Assembly (NCBI GenBank): GCA_021806345.1
Contig: JAJZXP010000297.1
Span: 1 to 49,309 of the forward strand
DNA length: 49,309 nt
Reading direction: 5' to 3'
Origin: Thermoplasmata archaeon
GTDB lineage: Archaea; Thermoplasmatota; Thermoplasmata; Thermoplasmatales; Thermoplasmataceae
Part shown: positions 1 to 7,500 of the stretch, in pieces
Numbering within the stretch: position 1 is the first letter of the stretch
Layout of the letters: each line of letters begins with the position of its first letter
Notes under the pieces: model-generated
The model's database searches: none
Seen by the model: only the letters and a program-made list of their open reading frames with translations
Told to the model about the DNA's origin: nothing
Made by a program: the position numbers and the translations under genes

Positions 1-137
1 TGGTTAGACACTGATCGGTTTCTTTAGTTTATTCATTTTATTTATTTTGATATTTGTATAAAACAGTAAAATTAGTCATTTTTCATCTACAATATTTCTA
101 TAAAAATGCCAACTGAAAAATAATCTTTAACCAAATT
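1..137. other. AT-rich non-coding edge
   Basis: No convincing gene. The stretch is very AT-rich, lacks an open frame with family resemblance, and leads into the structured repeat that starts at about 138. The window edge may cut off whatever lies to the left. Confidence 0.5.
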
Positions 138-389
138 GAGCAGGAAATCCCCTTCTGAAAGGGGGGTGAGAGCGAAATCTATTTGCTGCAATGCACTCTG
201 CCAACCAGCAGACAGAATGCAAGTGGGTCGGATCACGTGTAACTCCATGCATGAGTGTGTCCGTAAATTCAAATGGATGAGTGTGGAGGGCAAAGTACCT
301 TCGGACCGAGGGGAATTCATGCATGTGGAGGTTCCGCTGGTAACCGTCGAAGCAGGAAACTCCCTGCGAAAGCTGGGAGAGGAGGTCAC
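138..389 (+). mobile_element. Structured repeat copy 1, IS200/IS605 right-end (TnpB/omega-RNA) relic
   Basis: This unit is homologous over its whole length to a second unit at 2207-2470 on the same strand. Shared landmarks are a GAGCRGGAAATCCC start with a hairpin (CCCCTT 149-154 with AAGGGG 159-164), an AAGTGG(G)TCGGAT block, a hairpin CCTTC/GAGGG (298-302 and 308-312), and a terminal 20-base hairpin at 360-379 with a GAAA tetraloop. It ends GGAGGTCAC at 389. The in-frame translation of the 3' half (VPSDRGEF, VTVEAG) resembles the low-complexity tail that follows the zinc ribbon of many archaeal TnpB proteins. That region encodes the omega-RNA and carries the TnpA right-end hairpin. I infer a relic or a mini-element; no tnpA or intact tnpB is present here. 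Confidence 0.55.
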
Positions 390-606
390 GTAGATACCCA
401 CGGTTCTCCGGAAATGGGAGCTAATCCTCCAACTGGTGTTAAAGTGTCATCCCTGACGACCCTGTTGTTCATACAGCTGTTTTCATAATGCACATTCACA
501 GACTTGGATTCTAATCCAGATAAACCAACAAAGTTGTCGAAAGTGGTCAGGCAATCCTTTCTTTAATTTTTCAATATAATGTGGTAAGTTGTAAAATCTC
601 TACTTT
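390..606. other. Non-coding gap after repeat copy 1
   Basis: About 215 bases with no supportable gene, lying between the repeat and the end of the kinase gene on the opposite strand. If the repeat were an omega-RNA, its guide would be the bases directly after 389; this is speculative. Confidence 0.4.
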
Positions 607-1599
607 TCAGTTCATATTGAGATATCTCTTCAGCTCTTTTTTGCTTATTTTTTCAAGCAGGTACTCCATCTGGGTAAGAATACTGTCTCTGGTTATGAAT
701 GTGCAGTTGACACCCATATCTTTCAGCATTAGGAGAATAGCACCTGCAGCGACCTGATATCCGTAAAATATATCTATTGGAACATTCAGGCGTTCCTTTA
801 TGCGGTCTGTGTAAATATTTCCTGCCAGCATGGTTCCTCCTACCAGAGAGATTCTAGGTGTTTTTTTGAATTTAGGCAGGAGGGATTCAATCAACCTAAC
901 AACATAATCGGCACATTCATCCAGAATCTCCATGGCTGGTGGGTAACCTAAAGATGCAAGTTTTGTAACATATGGTGCAAAACCTGCAATGTGTCTCTTA
1001 TTCTGGGTCTTCTCGATGGATGCGAGAACTTCCCTGAAATCATTTGCAAAATAGGTTTCAACACTGTTTACAAGGTGCTTCTCGTCCAGGAGACCATCAT
1101 ATTCAAGTGTTGCGAGGTTCAACCCTCTCTTGGCAATCCATGAGGCAGAACTGTTGTCCCCGGCAAACCAGTTCCAACCTCCCCGTCTTTCTGTAGTTTC
1201 CCCATGCTTGAAGAATGCAACACTACCTGTTCCACCCGCAAACACTATGCCGTCATAATCAAGGTTTGCCATCTGGTAAGCAGGTCTCCCGTCATTCATT
1301 ACCATGAAATCACTCCTGCCAGTACTCTTGGCAATTATTTCCATTCCGGATCTTGTCAAACTGGGCGAATCTCCGATTCCTGCAATGCCAAATAGTCCGT
1401 TTCCAATATTTTTAATGGTAATGTTTGCCTGCTCACATGCCTTTGTAACTGCTTCTTGAATATTGAAAACTATCTCTTCTCTTGGCACAGATGTCAAATT
1501 CGTTGGACCGGCTATGCCAAGACCAATAAGCTCCAATTTTGTTTCATCATATACAAGAGCAACAGTTTTTGAAGCTCCACCATCAACTGCAAGAATCAT
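607..1599 (-). CDS. BadF/BadG/NAGK-type sugar kinase
   Basis: A 330-residue ASKHA-fold kinase of the BadF/BadG/BcrA/BcrD and N-acetylglucosamine kinase family. The phosphate-1 loop DGGASKT is at residues 6-12, the probable catalytic Asp is in NDGRPA (D103), the phosphate-2 loop GGTGS is at 122-126, GDNSSASWI (148-156) matches the family GDxGSxxWI motif, and the adenosine motif VGGTMLAG is at 253-260. Length is normal and no membrane segment is present, so it should be cytosolic. In Thermoplasmata, members of this family have been described as 2-keto-3-deoxygluconate kinases of the branched Entner-Doudoroff pathway, so the substrate could be KDG or GlcNAc; the sequence alone does not decide. 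The gene is divergent from the isomerase fragment at 1754. Confidence 0.85.
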   Translation of the reverse strand: MILAVDGGASKTVALVYDETKLELIGLGIAGPTNLTSVPREEIVFNIQEAVTKACEQANITIKNIGNGLFGIAGIGDSPSLTRSGMEIIAKSTGRSDFMVMNDGRPAYQMANLDYDGIVFAGGTGSVAFFKHGETTERRGGWNWFAGDNSSASWIAKRGLNLATLEYDGLLDEKHLVNSVETYFANDFREVLASIEKTQNKRHIAGFAPYVTKLASLGYPPAMEILDECADYVVRLIESLLPKFKKTPRISLVGGTMLAGNIYTDRIKERLNVPIDIFYGYQVAAGAILLMLKDMGVNCTFITRDSILTQMEYLLEKISKKELKRYLNMN

Positions 1600-1753
1600 C
1601 GACTTTATAACAGAATGGTGTTTTACTCTCTAAATATTTCCATTTCACAGCTGGCCTCATAATGGGACATGGAATCAAAAATAACTTTACTTTATTACGG
1701 GTCTTGAGTTATTTTAAAGAAATACCTACTTTGGAGGAACATTTGAATTTGAA

Positions 1754-2170
1754 ATGATTTTGAAAAATGCTTATAGGGGAATGGGTAGTTCAGACAGTAT
1801 CGGCAGGTTTTTTCAGGAACTTTACAGTAAGCAGCCTGTGACTGTTATTGAATCATATGGGATTCACAATGACCTTGTAGCCATGAATCAGACCTTCAGG
1901 ATGGATGAATTCTATTACATACTTCTGGAAAGCCCGGACACCGATGAAACAATCCAAAAAAGAATAAGGCTCACAGAGAAGCTATCGGGACGCAAGTTCA
2001 ACAGGATTATGGGTGAAGGGAAGTCCAGGTTATCCCACCTGTTCAGTCTTTTGCACGGTTCAGACTTCGTAACATATTACCTTGCCGAATTGAGGAACGT
2101 AGACCCAATTGATGTTCAGATAATAGAGGATTTCAAGGCAGAAATGGGAAAACCTACTAGCTTTCAGTAA
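1754..2170 (+). pseudogene. Orphan C-terminal domain of bifunctional phosphoglucose/phosphomannose isomerase
   Basis: The 138-residue product matches only the C-terminal SIS domain of archaeal bifunctional PGI/PMI (usual length about 300-330). Visible family landmarks are HNDL near residue 38 (the HNE/HNH element), the YILLES strand, QKRIRLTEKL, a GEGKSRLSHLFSLLHGSDF block and the ending YYLAELRNVDPIDVQIIEDFK. The N-terminal SIS domain, with the phospho-sugar loop and part of the active site, is absent, and nothing resembling it lies in the 150 bases upstream. The open frame is intact and starts with ATG, with GGAGG at about 1734-1738, so it may still be translated. I regard it as a truncated remnant or an independent half-protein. 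A full-length copy elsewhere in the genome would support the remnant view. Confidence 0.65.
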
Positions 2171-2206
2171 ACTGCTGAAAATTACTCATATTTTTATTAA
2201 CACTGT

Positions 2207-2470
2207 GAGCGGGAAATCCCACACCATTCCTGGATGGGATGAAAGCTAACCTATTTGCATGGTGAGTGGATATAATACTTGTCCGCTGGCAGACATAAGT
2301 GAAAGTGGTCGGATTGCATATTGCTCCTTGCGTGCCTGCATCCGTAAAGTCGAATGGCTTAGCATGGAGGACAGAGTACCCTCGGGCCGAGGGGAATGCA
2401 AGCCTGTGGAGACTCCGCCAGCAGCCTTTGAAACAGGAAGCCTACGGATTCATTCGTGGGAGGAGGTCAC
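2207..2470 (+). mobile_element. Structured repeat copy 2, IS200/IS605 right-end (TnpB/omega-RNA) relic
   Basis: Second copy of the unit at 138-389, in direct orientation. It keeps the same plan with different stem sequences: a 5' hairpin ATCCCA (2216-2221) with TGGGAT (2235-2240), a CCCTC/GAGGG hairpin (2379-2383 and 2389-2393), and a terminal 20-base hairpin CCTACG/CGTGGG (2441-2446 and 2455-2460), exactly ten bases before the shared GGAGGTCAC end, as in copy 1. The stem changes are compensatory, which argues for a conserved RNA or single-stranded DNA structure. Its translated frame runs without a stop into the carboxypeptidase gene downstream (from 2259), which creates a spurious N-terminal extension on that gene. 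Confidence 0.6.
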
Positions 2471-2473
2471 TAG

Positions 2474-2481
2474 TTTAATAA
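2474..2481 (+). promoter_or_regulatory. TATA box of the S13 carboxypeptidase gene
   Basis: TTTAATAA centred about 27 bases before the ATG at 2505, the spacing expected for a leaderless archaeal transcript. It begins four bases after the end of structured repeat copy 2, so the repeat abuts the core promoter. This supports ATG 2505 as the start. Confidence 0.55.
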
Positions 2482-2504
2482 GCTACCTAACTTTCACCAA
2501 GGAA

Positions 2505-3581
2505 ATGAAAGGGATCTTGTCATATTCATTCCTCGACAGATACGGTAATACCCTGGCCGCTAAAGAGGAAGAGTTGCCGCTTATGCCAGCTTCCAACATG
2601 AAAATTGTAACTGGTTTCACAGCATACAAGCTCCTAGGAAGGAATTTTGAGTTCAAAACAGACTTTAAAAAGGAGAATGGCACTGTAAAGGTTACAGGAG
2701 ACCCCACTCCCTTACTGTCCGGCCCAGATCTAAAGAAAATCATTCAGGATCTGTCCATCAGGGAGAAAGAGATCAATCGGGTCTTATTCCAGTCAAATGC
2801 CATTGATCCCTACACCTGTGCACCATCATGGAAAATCGGGGACAGGAAATTTGCCTACCAGGCAAAAATCACCCCATTTTCATTGAACGAGGGGTGTGTA
2901 ATGGAGAGAGCTGATTCTGATCTGTCTCATCTGGTAAATCCACATGATGATGGTTCCAAGCCTCTTACTGATCCGGTGAAAAACTTTTCAAAGGCATTTA
3001 TCAGGAACTCAAGTGGCTTAAATGGTTCATCCCAATCAAAGTACGGTGCAATACAGGCTGAACACAGGGAAAAACTGATTGATGTCATAAAACACATGGA
3101 AACAGTAAGCTGTAACTTTACTGCAGAAATACTGCTGAAATACATAGGTCACAAAACCACAGGAAGAAAAGGCAGCTGGAAGAATGGACCAGTGGCAGTT
3201 ATGGATTTTCTAAAGGATCTGGGATTGGATACTTCTGAGCTGGTTATTGTTGATGGCTCTGGTCTTTCAAGGATGAATCTTCTTAACACTCAATTTCTTT
3301 CCAATTTTATCCACAAAATAAAACAGTCTGATGAAAGTGATTTCCTGAATCTTCTTCCTTCACCTGGAATTGGAACACTTACCGGAAGACTGGAAGAACT
3401 TTCTTCCCGGGGTGTTCATGCAAAAACCGGTTCCATTGGTTACTGTTCCTCGCTTTCCGGTTATATTGAAAAGCCTGGCATTTCATTCAGCATTATTGTT
3501 AACAACTCAACAGAGGGAGAAGAAAGACTTCCGCAGTTGATAGATGATCTGCTGGTAAAGATGGTTAAAACTTACTCATAA
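2505..3581 (+). CDS. D-Ala-D-Ala carboxypeptidase / PBP4-like, peptidase family S13
   Basis: A 358-residue serine-type D-alanyl-D-alanine carboxypeptidase of the DacB/PBP4 type. All three penicillin-binding motifs are present: SxxK as S30-N-M-K33, SxN as S202-C-N204 followed by FTAE, and KTG at 307-309, plus the family block DGSGLSRMNLL at about 250-260. It is shorter than bacterial PBP4 (about 450 or more), so the inserted domains are reduced. From ATG 2505 there is no signal peptide or membrane anchor. The frame stays open upstream to 2259, but that extension is repeat copy 2 and contains no signal sequence, so I reject it. The enzyme class normally acts on peptidoglycan, which this lineage should lack; substrates could be D-amino-acid peptides or foreign peptidoglycan fragments. 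The decarboxylase gene follows on the same strand. Confidence 0.8.
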   Translation: MKGILSYSFLDRYGNTLAAKEEELPLMPASNMKIVTGFTAYKLLGRNFEFKTDFKKENGTVKVTGDPTPLLSGPDLKKIIQDLSIREKEINRVLFQSNAIDPYTCAPSWKIGDRKFAYQAKITPFSLNEGCVMERADSDLSHLVNPHDDGSKPLTDPVKNFSKAFIRNSSGLNGSSQSKYGAIQAEHREKLIDVIKHMETVSCNFTAEILLKYIGHKTTGRKGSWKNGPVAVMDFLKDLGLDTSELVIVDGSGLSRMNLLNTQFLSNFIHKIKQSDESDFLNLLPSPGIGTLTGRLEELSSRGVHAKTGSIGYCSSLSGYIEKPGISFSIIVNNSTEGEERLPQLIDDLLVKMVKTYS

Positions 3582-3654
3582 TGTGTGGAAAAGTTCAGTT
3601 TTCAGCAACTCTTTCTGCTGCTTGCAGTGAGATTTAATAATTCATTGAAATTAG

Positions 3655-4953
3655 ATGATGAGAATTATGAAATCTTATATTTTCCCACCTTTTGAGAACC
3701 ACAATGGACACCTGTCTCTTGAGAAAGTTGATCTTGTTGGTCTAATGGATAAATTCGGTTCTCCTCTGCTTGTGGTATCAGAAAACAGGATACGGGAAAA
3801 TTACAGGAAACTTAACAATGCTTTCCGGAAAGTATACAGTAAATTCTCAATCAAATATGCAGTAAAATCCAATTCGAATCTAGCTGTTATTTCAATTCTC
3901 AGACAGGAAGGTGCGGGTGCAGACTGCTCAACCCCTGAAGAAATCAGGATGGCGAATATGGCCGGAATTCCATTTCCTTCCATCACGTTTACCCCAAACA
4001 ATGCCCACAGGGAAGAACTTGAATTTGGTTTACAGAATGGCGTTTCCATCAATTTTGACGATATTTCCCAGATGAGACTGGTTAAGGATAACCTGCCGGA
4101 TACAGTATCATTCAGGGTAAACCCGGGTGTAGGCGGGGGAGAATTTCCGGGCATCATTACTGCAGGTGCAAACACAAAATTTGGCATACCGGCATCCATT
4201 GCAGAAAGTGCCTACAAGGAGGCATTGTCGCTTGGAGCAAAGAAATTTGGTATGCAGATGATGGCAGGTTCAAACGTTCTAGACTGGAAACATTTCGACA
4301 GTATATCCAGGGTTTATTTTGATCTCGCAGGGCAGATATCAAAAAAACTGGGAATTCAATACGAATATCTTGACATAGGTGGCGGATTTGGTGTTCCCTA
4401 CAGAGAGGATCAGAAGGAACTGGACCTGGACAAAACCGCCGAATGTATTGTCTCAAATCTTAAGGACGCCTGCTCAAAATACGGAATGACTGAGCCGGAA
4501 CTCATTGTGGAACCTGGCAGGTCAATGGTCTCCAATGCTGCTGTACTTTTGGGTAAAGTGACAAATGTGAAGTCATACGACAGGACATTTGTTGGAACAG
4601 ATATAGGAATGAACCTTCTGATGAGGCCTGCTCTCTATGGTGCATACCACCATATTGTTATTGCAAATGATCTCGACCGTGATTTGGCAAATAAGGTAGA
4701 TGTGGTTGGACAGATATGTGAAAGTACTGACAGAATCGGAAAAGACATCATGTTTCCGGAGACCAGGATGGGAGATACTGTCGCGGTTTTCAATGCAGGT
4801 GCATACGTTTCAAGCATGAGCAGCAATTACAATGGTCATTTGAGACCAAATGAGGTTCTGATTGGAGATCATGGTGTTTCTGTTATACGCAAAGCAGAAG
4901 GCATATCTGATCTTGTTAGAGGGATGACAGTCCCAAGTCACCTTGAACAATAA
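3655..4953 (+). CDS. LysA-like PLP-dependent decarboxylase (alanine-racemase fold, type III)
   Basis: A 432-residue fold-type III PLP enzyme most like meso-diaminopimelate decarboxylase. The PLP lysine is K71 in YAVKSNSN; the glycine loop is DIGGGFGVPY; EPGRSMV supplies the phosphate-binding arginine region; the dimer-interface motif reads GQICESTD; and NAGAYVSSMSSNYNG carries the Tyr near the cofactor. The usual HIGS motif is replaced by MMAGSN, so the His that stacks on the PLP ring is missing while the Ser remains. The substrate may therefore differ from DAP. A TATA-like TTTAATAA at 3633-3640 fits a leaderless start at 3655 or at the next Met codons (3658, 3667). It lies 73 bases after the S13 gene on the same strand; a functional link (peptide release, then decarboxylation) is inference. 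Confidence 0.8.
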   Translation: MMRIMKSYIFPPFENHNGHLSLEKVDLVGLMDKFGSPLLVVSENRIRENYRKLNNAFRKVYSKFSIKYAVKSNSNLAVISILRQEGAGADCSTPEEIRMANMAGIPFPSITFTPNNAHREELEFGLQNGVSINFDDISQMRLVKDNLPDTVSFRVNPGVGGGEFPGIITAGANTKFGIPASIAESAYKEALSLGAKKFGMQMMAGSNVLDWKHFDSISRVYFDLAGQISKKLGIQYEYLDIGGGFGVPYREDQKELDLDKTAECIVSNLKDACSKYGMTEPELIVEPGRSMVSNAAVLLGKVTNVKSYDRTFVGTDIGMNLLMRPALYGAYHHIVIANDLDRDLANKVDVVGQICESTDRIGKDIMFPETRMGDTVAVFNAGAYVSSMSSNYNGHLRPNEVLIGDHGVSVIRKAEGISDLVRGMTVPSHLEQ

Positions 4954-5084
4954 GGAATACGTAACCAAAATCCTGAAATCAGCCTATTTTCATTAATAAA
5001 TTGAACCGGTGGAATACCCACTACAGGAATAATTCAGTATCAAAAAGTAAATGCTTCTCTAATAGATGGTTTACTAATAAAGCA

Positions 5085-5092
5085 TTTATATT
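5085..5092 (+). promoter_or_regulatory. TATA box of the MFS exporter gene
   Basis: TTTATATT centred about 23 bases before the ATG at 5112, consistent with a leaderless transcript for the exporter-MarR operon. No operator palindrome is obvious to me around it, although MarR proteins usually bind near their own promoter. Confidence 0.5.
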
Positions 5093-5111
5093 AAGTGTAA
5101 ATTCACCATAG

Positions 5112-6917
5112 ATGGTTAAGTACAAATGGGTAGCACTTTCAAATACGACCATTGGAATGCTGATGGCTACAATCAATGGTACCATAACCCTCATTTCACT
5201 CCCGGCCATATTCAGGGGTATCCATTTAAACGCGTTCCAGGCTGGATCTTTTGTTTATCTTCTATGGATCCTGATGGGATTTAACATAGTAACCGCAACA
5301 CTGCTTGTTACATTCGGAAGGCTGTCTGATATCTTTGGCAGGATAAGGCTTTTCAATCTTGGTTTTGCCATATTCACAGCCGGTTCTATTTTGCTTTATT
5401 TCACCCCAGGAACTGGAACAACTGCAGCCGCTCTTCTGGTGGCATTCAGGTTGATTCAGGGTGTAGGTGCTGCATTCCTATTTTCCAACAGTTCCGCGAT
5501 TTTGACTGACGCATTCCCCTCCCATGAGCGTGGAAAAGCCCTTGGGATAAATCAGGTGGCTGCCCTCGGAGGTTCCTTTATTGGCCTGATCCTGGGCGGA
5601 ATCCTGTCAGTGTTCAACTGGAGATATGTGTTCCTCGTCAGTGTTCCCGTCGGTTTGCTGGGAACCTTCTGGAGTTACTGGAAGCTTAAGGAAACTGCGG
5701 TGAGGCAGAAGGACCAGAAAATTGACTATATCGGGAACCTTACATTCGGAGCAGGTCTCACAATTGCCCTTATTGCAATCACTTACGGGCTTCTTCCCTA
5801 CAATGGATCCACAACAGGATGGAGCAACCCCCTTGTGATATTCTCACTTGCATTGGGAATATTCCTTCTCATACTGTTTCCATTTGTGGAAAAGAAAGTG
5901 AAACAGCCTATGTTCAGGATGTCCCTTTTCAGGATCAGGGCATTTTCCGCGGGAAATATTGCATCCCTTCTTTCAGCAGTTGGAAGAGGTGGAGTAATGC
6001 TCATGCTAATCATTCTTCTTCAGGGAATATGGCTACCACTGCACGGCTATGCATTCAAGGTAACTCCGTTCTGGGCTGGAATTTACATGATACCCATGAC
6101 CGCTGGATTCATGGTAATGGGTCCACTTTCGGGATGGCTTTCCGACAAACACGGTGCGAGAGTTCTCTCCACACTTGGAATGGTTATCGTTGCAATCGCT
6201 TTCTATATCCTTACATTACTTCCATACAATTTCAGTTACCCGCTGTTTGGAATTACACTCTTTATAATGGGACTGGGTAACGGAATGTTTGCCTCGCCCA
6301 ATACTGCAGCAATAATGAATTCCGTTCCAGCAGATTCCAGGGGAGCAGCATCCGGCATGATGACCACCCTAAGGAATGCAGGAATGACTGCAAGCCTTGG
6401 GATGTTCTTCACCATTGTACTCCTTTCTCTTACAGTGAATATGCCTATACAGTTCAACCACGCATTGTCCTTGATTGGTGCATCCAACCTGGATAAACTC
6501 TTTGACAGCACACCACCAACCATTGCAATGTTTTCTGCCTTCCTTGGATACAATCCAGCAGCAACCATAGTGTCTGGTGTTCAGGGCAGCATTCCCTCCA
6601 GTATCTATGCTACGCTTACATCACACAGCTGGTTCCCCCATGCTCTTGCACCTGCATTCATGAGTTCCCTTCGTGAGGCATTCTACGTAGGATTCATTCT
6701 TTCCATAGCTGCAGCTGTAATTTCAGTACTCAGGGGAAAGAGATTCGTCGATAAGGAGGCAGAATATGTGGCTGAAATGGACAATGAACCAGTGAATTCC
6801 GGTAAGGGCACAATGCAAGTATCGGCCAGGAATTCTTCCAATGAATATGAAAATGAAAAATCCAATGACAAGAACAGACCAACCATTGATTATGACACTT
6901 CAGGAGGTGTAAAATGA
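5112..6917 (+). CDS. MFS multidrug exporter, DHA2 (EmrB/QacA) family
   Basis: A 601-residue inner-membrane proton-driven exporter with about 14 hydrophobic segments, as in the DHA2 branch. Visible motifs are a motif-A-like loop [11 protein letters not shown] after TM2, repeated as [11 protein letters not shown] in the second half, the R-containing TM4 region [12 protein letters not shown], and a motif-C-like [17 protein letters not shown]. The last ~60 residues are a hydrophilic, low-complexity cytosolic tail rich in Asn, Glu and Lys. The stop overlaps the next start (ATGA), so it is translationally coupled to the MarR gene, which probably regulates it. The substrate (drug, organic acid or metabolite) cannot be told from sequence. 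Confidence 0.88.
   Translation: MVKYKWVALSNTTIGMLMATINGTITLISLPAIFRGIHLNAFQAGSFVYLLWILMGFNIVTATLLVTFGRLSDIFGRIRLFNLGFAIFTAGSILLYFTPGTGTTAAALLVAFRLIQGVGAAFLFSNSSAILTDAFPSHERGKALGINQVAALGGSFIGLILGGILSVFNWRYVFLVSVPVGLLGTFWSYWKLKETAVRQKDQKIDYIGNLTFGAGLTIALIAITYGLLPYNGSTTGWSNPLVIFSLALGIFLLILFPFVEKKVKQPMFRMSLFRIRAFSAGNIASLLSAVGRGGVMLMLIILLQGIWLPLHGYAFKVTPFWAGIYMIPMTAGFMVMGPLSGWLSDKHGARVLSTLGMVIVAIAFYILTLLPYNFSYPLFGITLFIMGLGNGMFASPNTAAIMNSVPADSRGAASGMMTTLRNAGMTASLGMFFTIVLLSLTVNMPIQFNHALSLIGASNLDKLFDSTPPTIAMFSAFLGYNPAATIVSGVQGSIPSSIYATLTSHSWFPHALAPAFMSSLREAFYVGFILSIAAAVISVLRGKRFVDKEAEYVAEMDNEPVNSGKGTMQVSARNSSNEYENEKSNDKNRPTIDYDTSGGVK
6903..6908 (+). promoter_or_regulatory. Shine-Dalgarno site for the MarR gene
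   Basis: GGAGGT lies five bases before ATG 6914, inside the end of the exporter gene. It decides the start and shows the pattern seen across this window: internal cistrons have Shine-Dalgarno motifs while first cistrons mostly have only a TATA box. Confidence 0.6.
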
Positions 6918-7393
6918 AATCTGAAAAAAGTAACTCAAGCATAGAAATATGGAGGCTAGTCACCTCAATATACAGAAAATGGTACCGGGAAGCAGAAAAG
7001 CGTCTCATAAACAACGGGTTATCCATCATGGAATACAGGATCCTCAAGAGACTGGTTGAAAATGGAGCTCAACCCATGGTGAAGCTTGCTGAGAGCAACA
7101 TGATTACGCAGGGATGGGTAACCAGTCTTGTGGACAGGCTTGAAATGAAGAGTTATGTTGAGAGGATCAGGAGCAACACGGACAGGAGAGTTGTCAATAT
7201 TGCTGCAACCGCCAAAGGAACGGAATTCTACAGGAAAATAATGGAACTTCATGAGGAATTCATTGCCAAGACCCTAAACTTCATGGAGCCGGAAGAACTT
7301 GATGTTCTGAGAGGTTTACTCAGCAGGGTTGAGGAACAACTCCTAAGTTCGCCTCAGCTTCTGGATGAAATTTCTGGTACTGATATTAAATAA
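6914..7393 (+). CDS. MarR-family transcriptional regulator
   Basis: A 159-residue winged-helix regulator. The N-terminal helix ([15 protein letters not shown]) is the dimerisation segment. The winged helix spans roughly residues 35-100, with [13 protein letters not shown], the recognition region [20 protein letters not shown] and the wing [19 protein letters not shown], which is the MarR signature DxRxxxxxxTxxG in slightly altered form. The C-terminal helices close the dimer. The ATGA overlap with the exporter suggests local control of that pump in response to a ligand. Start decided by GGAGGT at 6903-6908. Confidence 0.9.
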   Translation: MKSEKSNSSIEIWRLVTSIYRKWYREAEKRLINNGLSIMEYRILKRLVENGAQPMVKLAESNMITQGWVTSLVDRLEMKSYVERIRSNTDRRVVNIAATAKGTEFYRKIMELHEEFIAKTLNFMEPEELDVLRGLLSRVEEQLLSSPQLLDEISGTDIK

Positions 7394-7500
7394 TCCGGAC
7401 ACTGTTTGAACCATATTTTTCAACATTATTTGACAATAATGTTTCCACCTTTCCTTATAAAGCGTAACCTTTAATCTTTAGATTTAAATAACCGCTAACT

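Noticed and set aside
136..393. 85-codon plus-strand ORF
   Set aside because: It coincides with structured repeat copy 1; the reading frame is a relic of the element's coding tail rather than a functional gene.
2259..2504. 82-residue N-terminal extension of the S13 carboxypeptidase
   Set aside because: It is repeat copy 2, has no signal peptide, and a TATA box with leaderless spacing points to ATG 2505.
5798..6280. Long antisense and alternate-frame ORFs inside the MFS exporter gene
   Set aside because: They lie within a gene with clear family motifs and have no recognisable domains; frame shadows.
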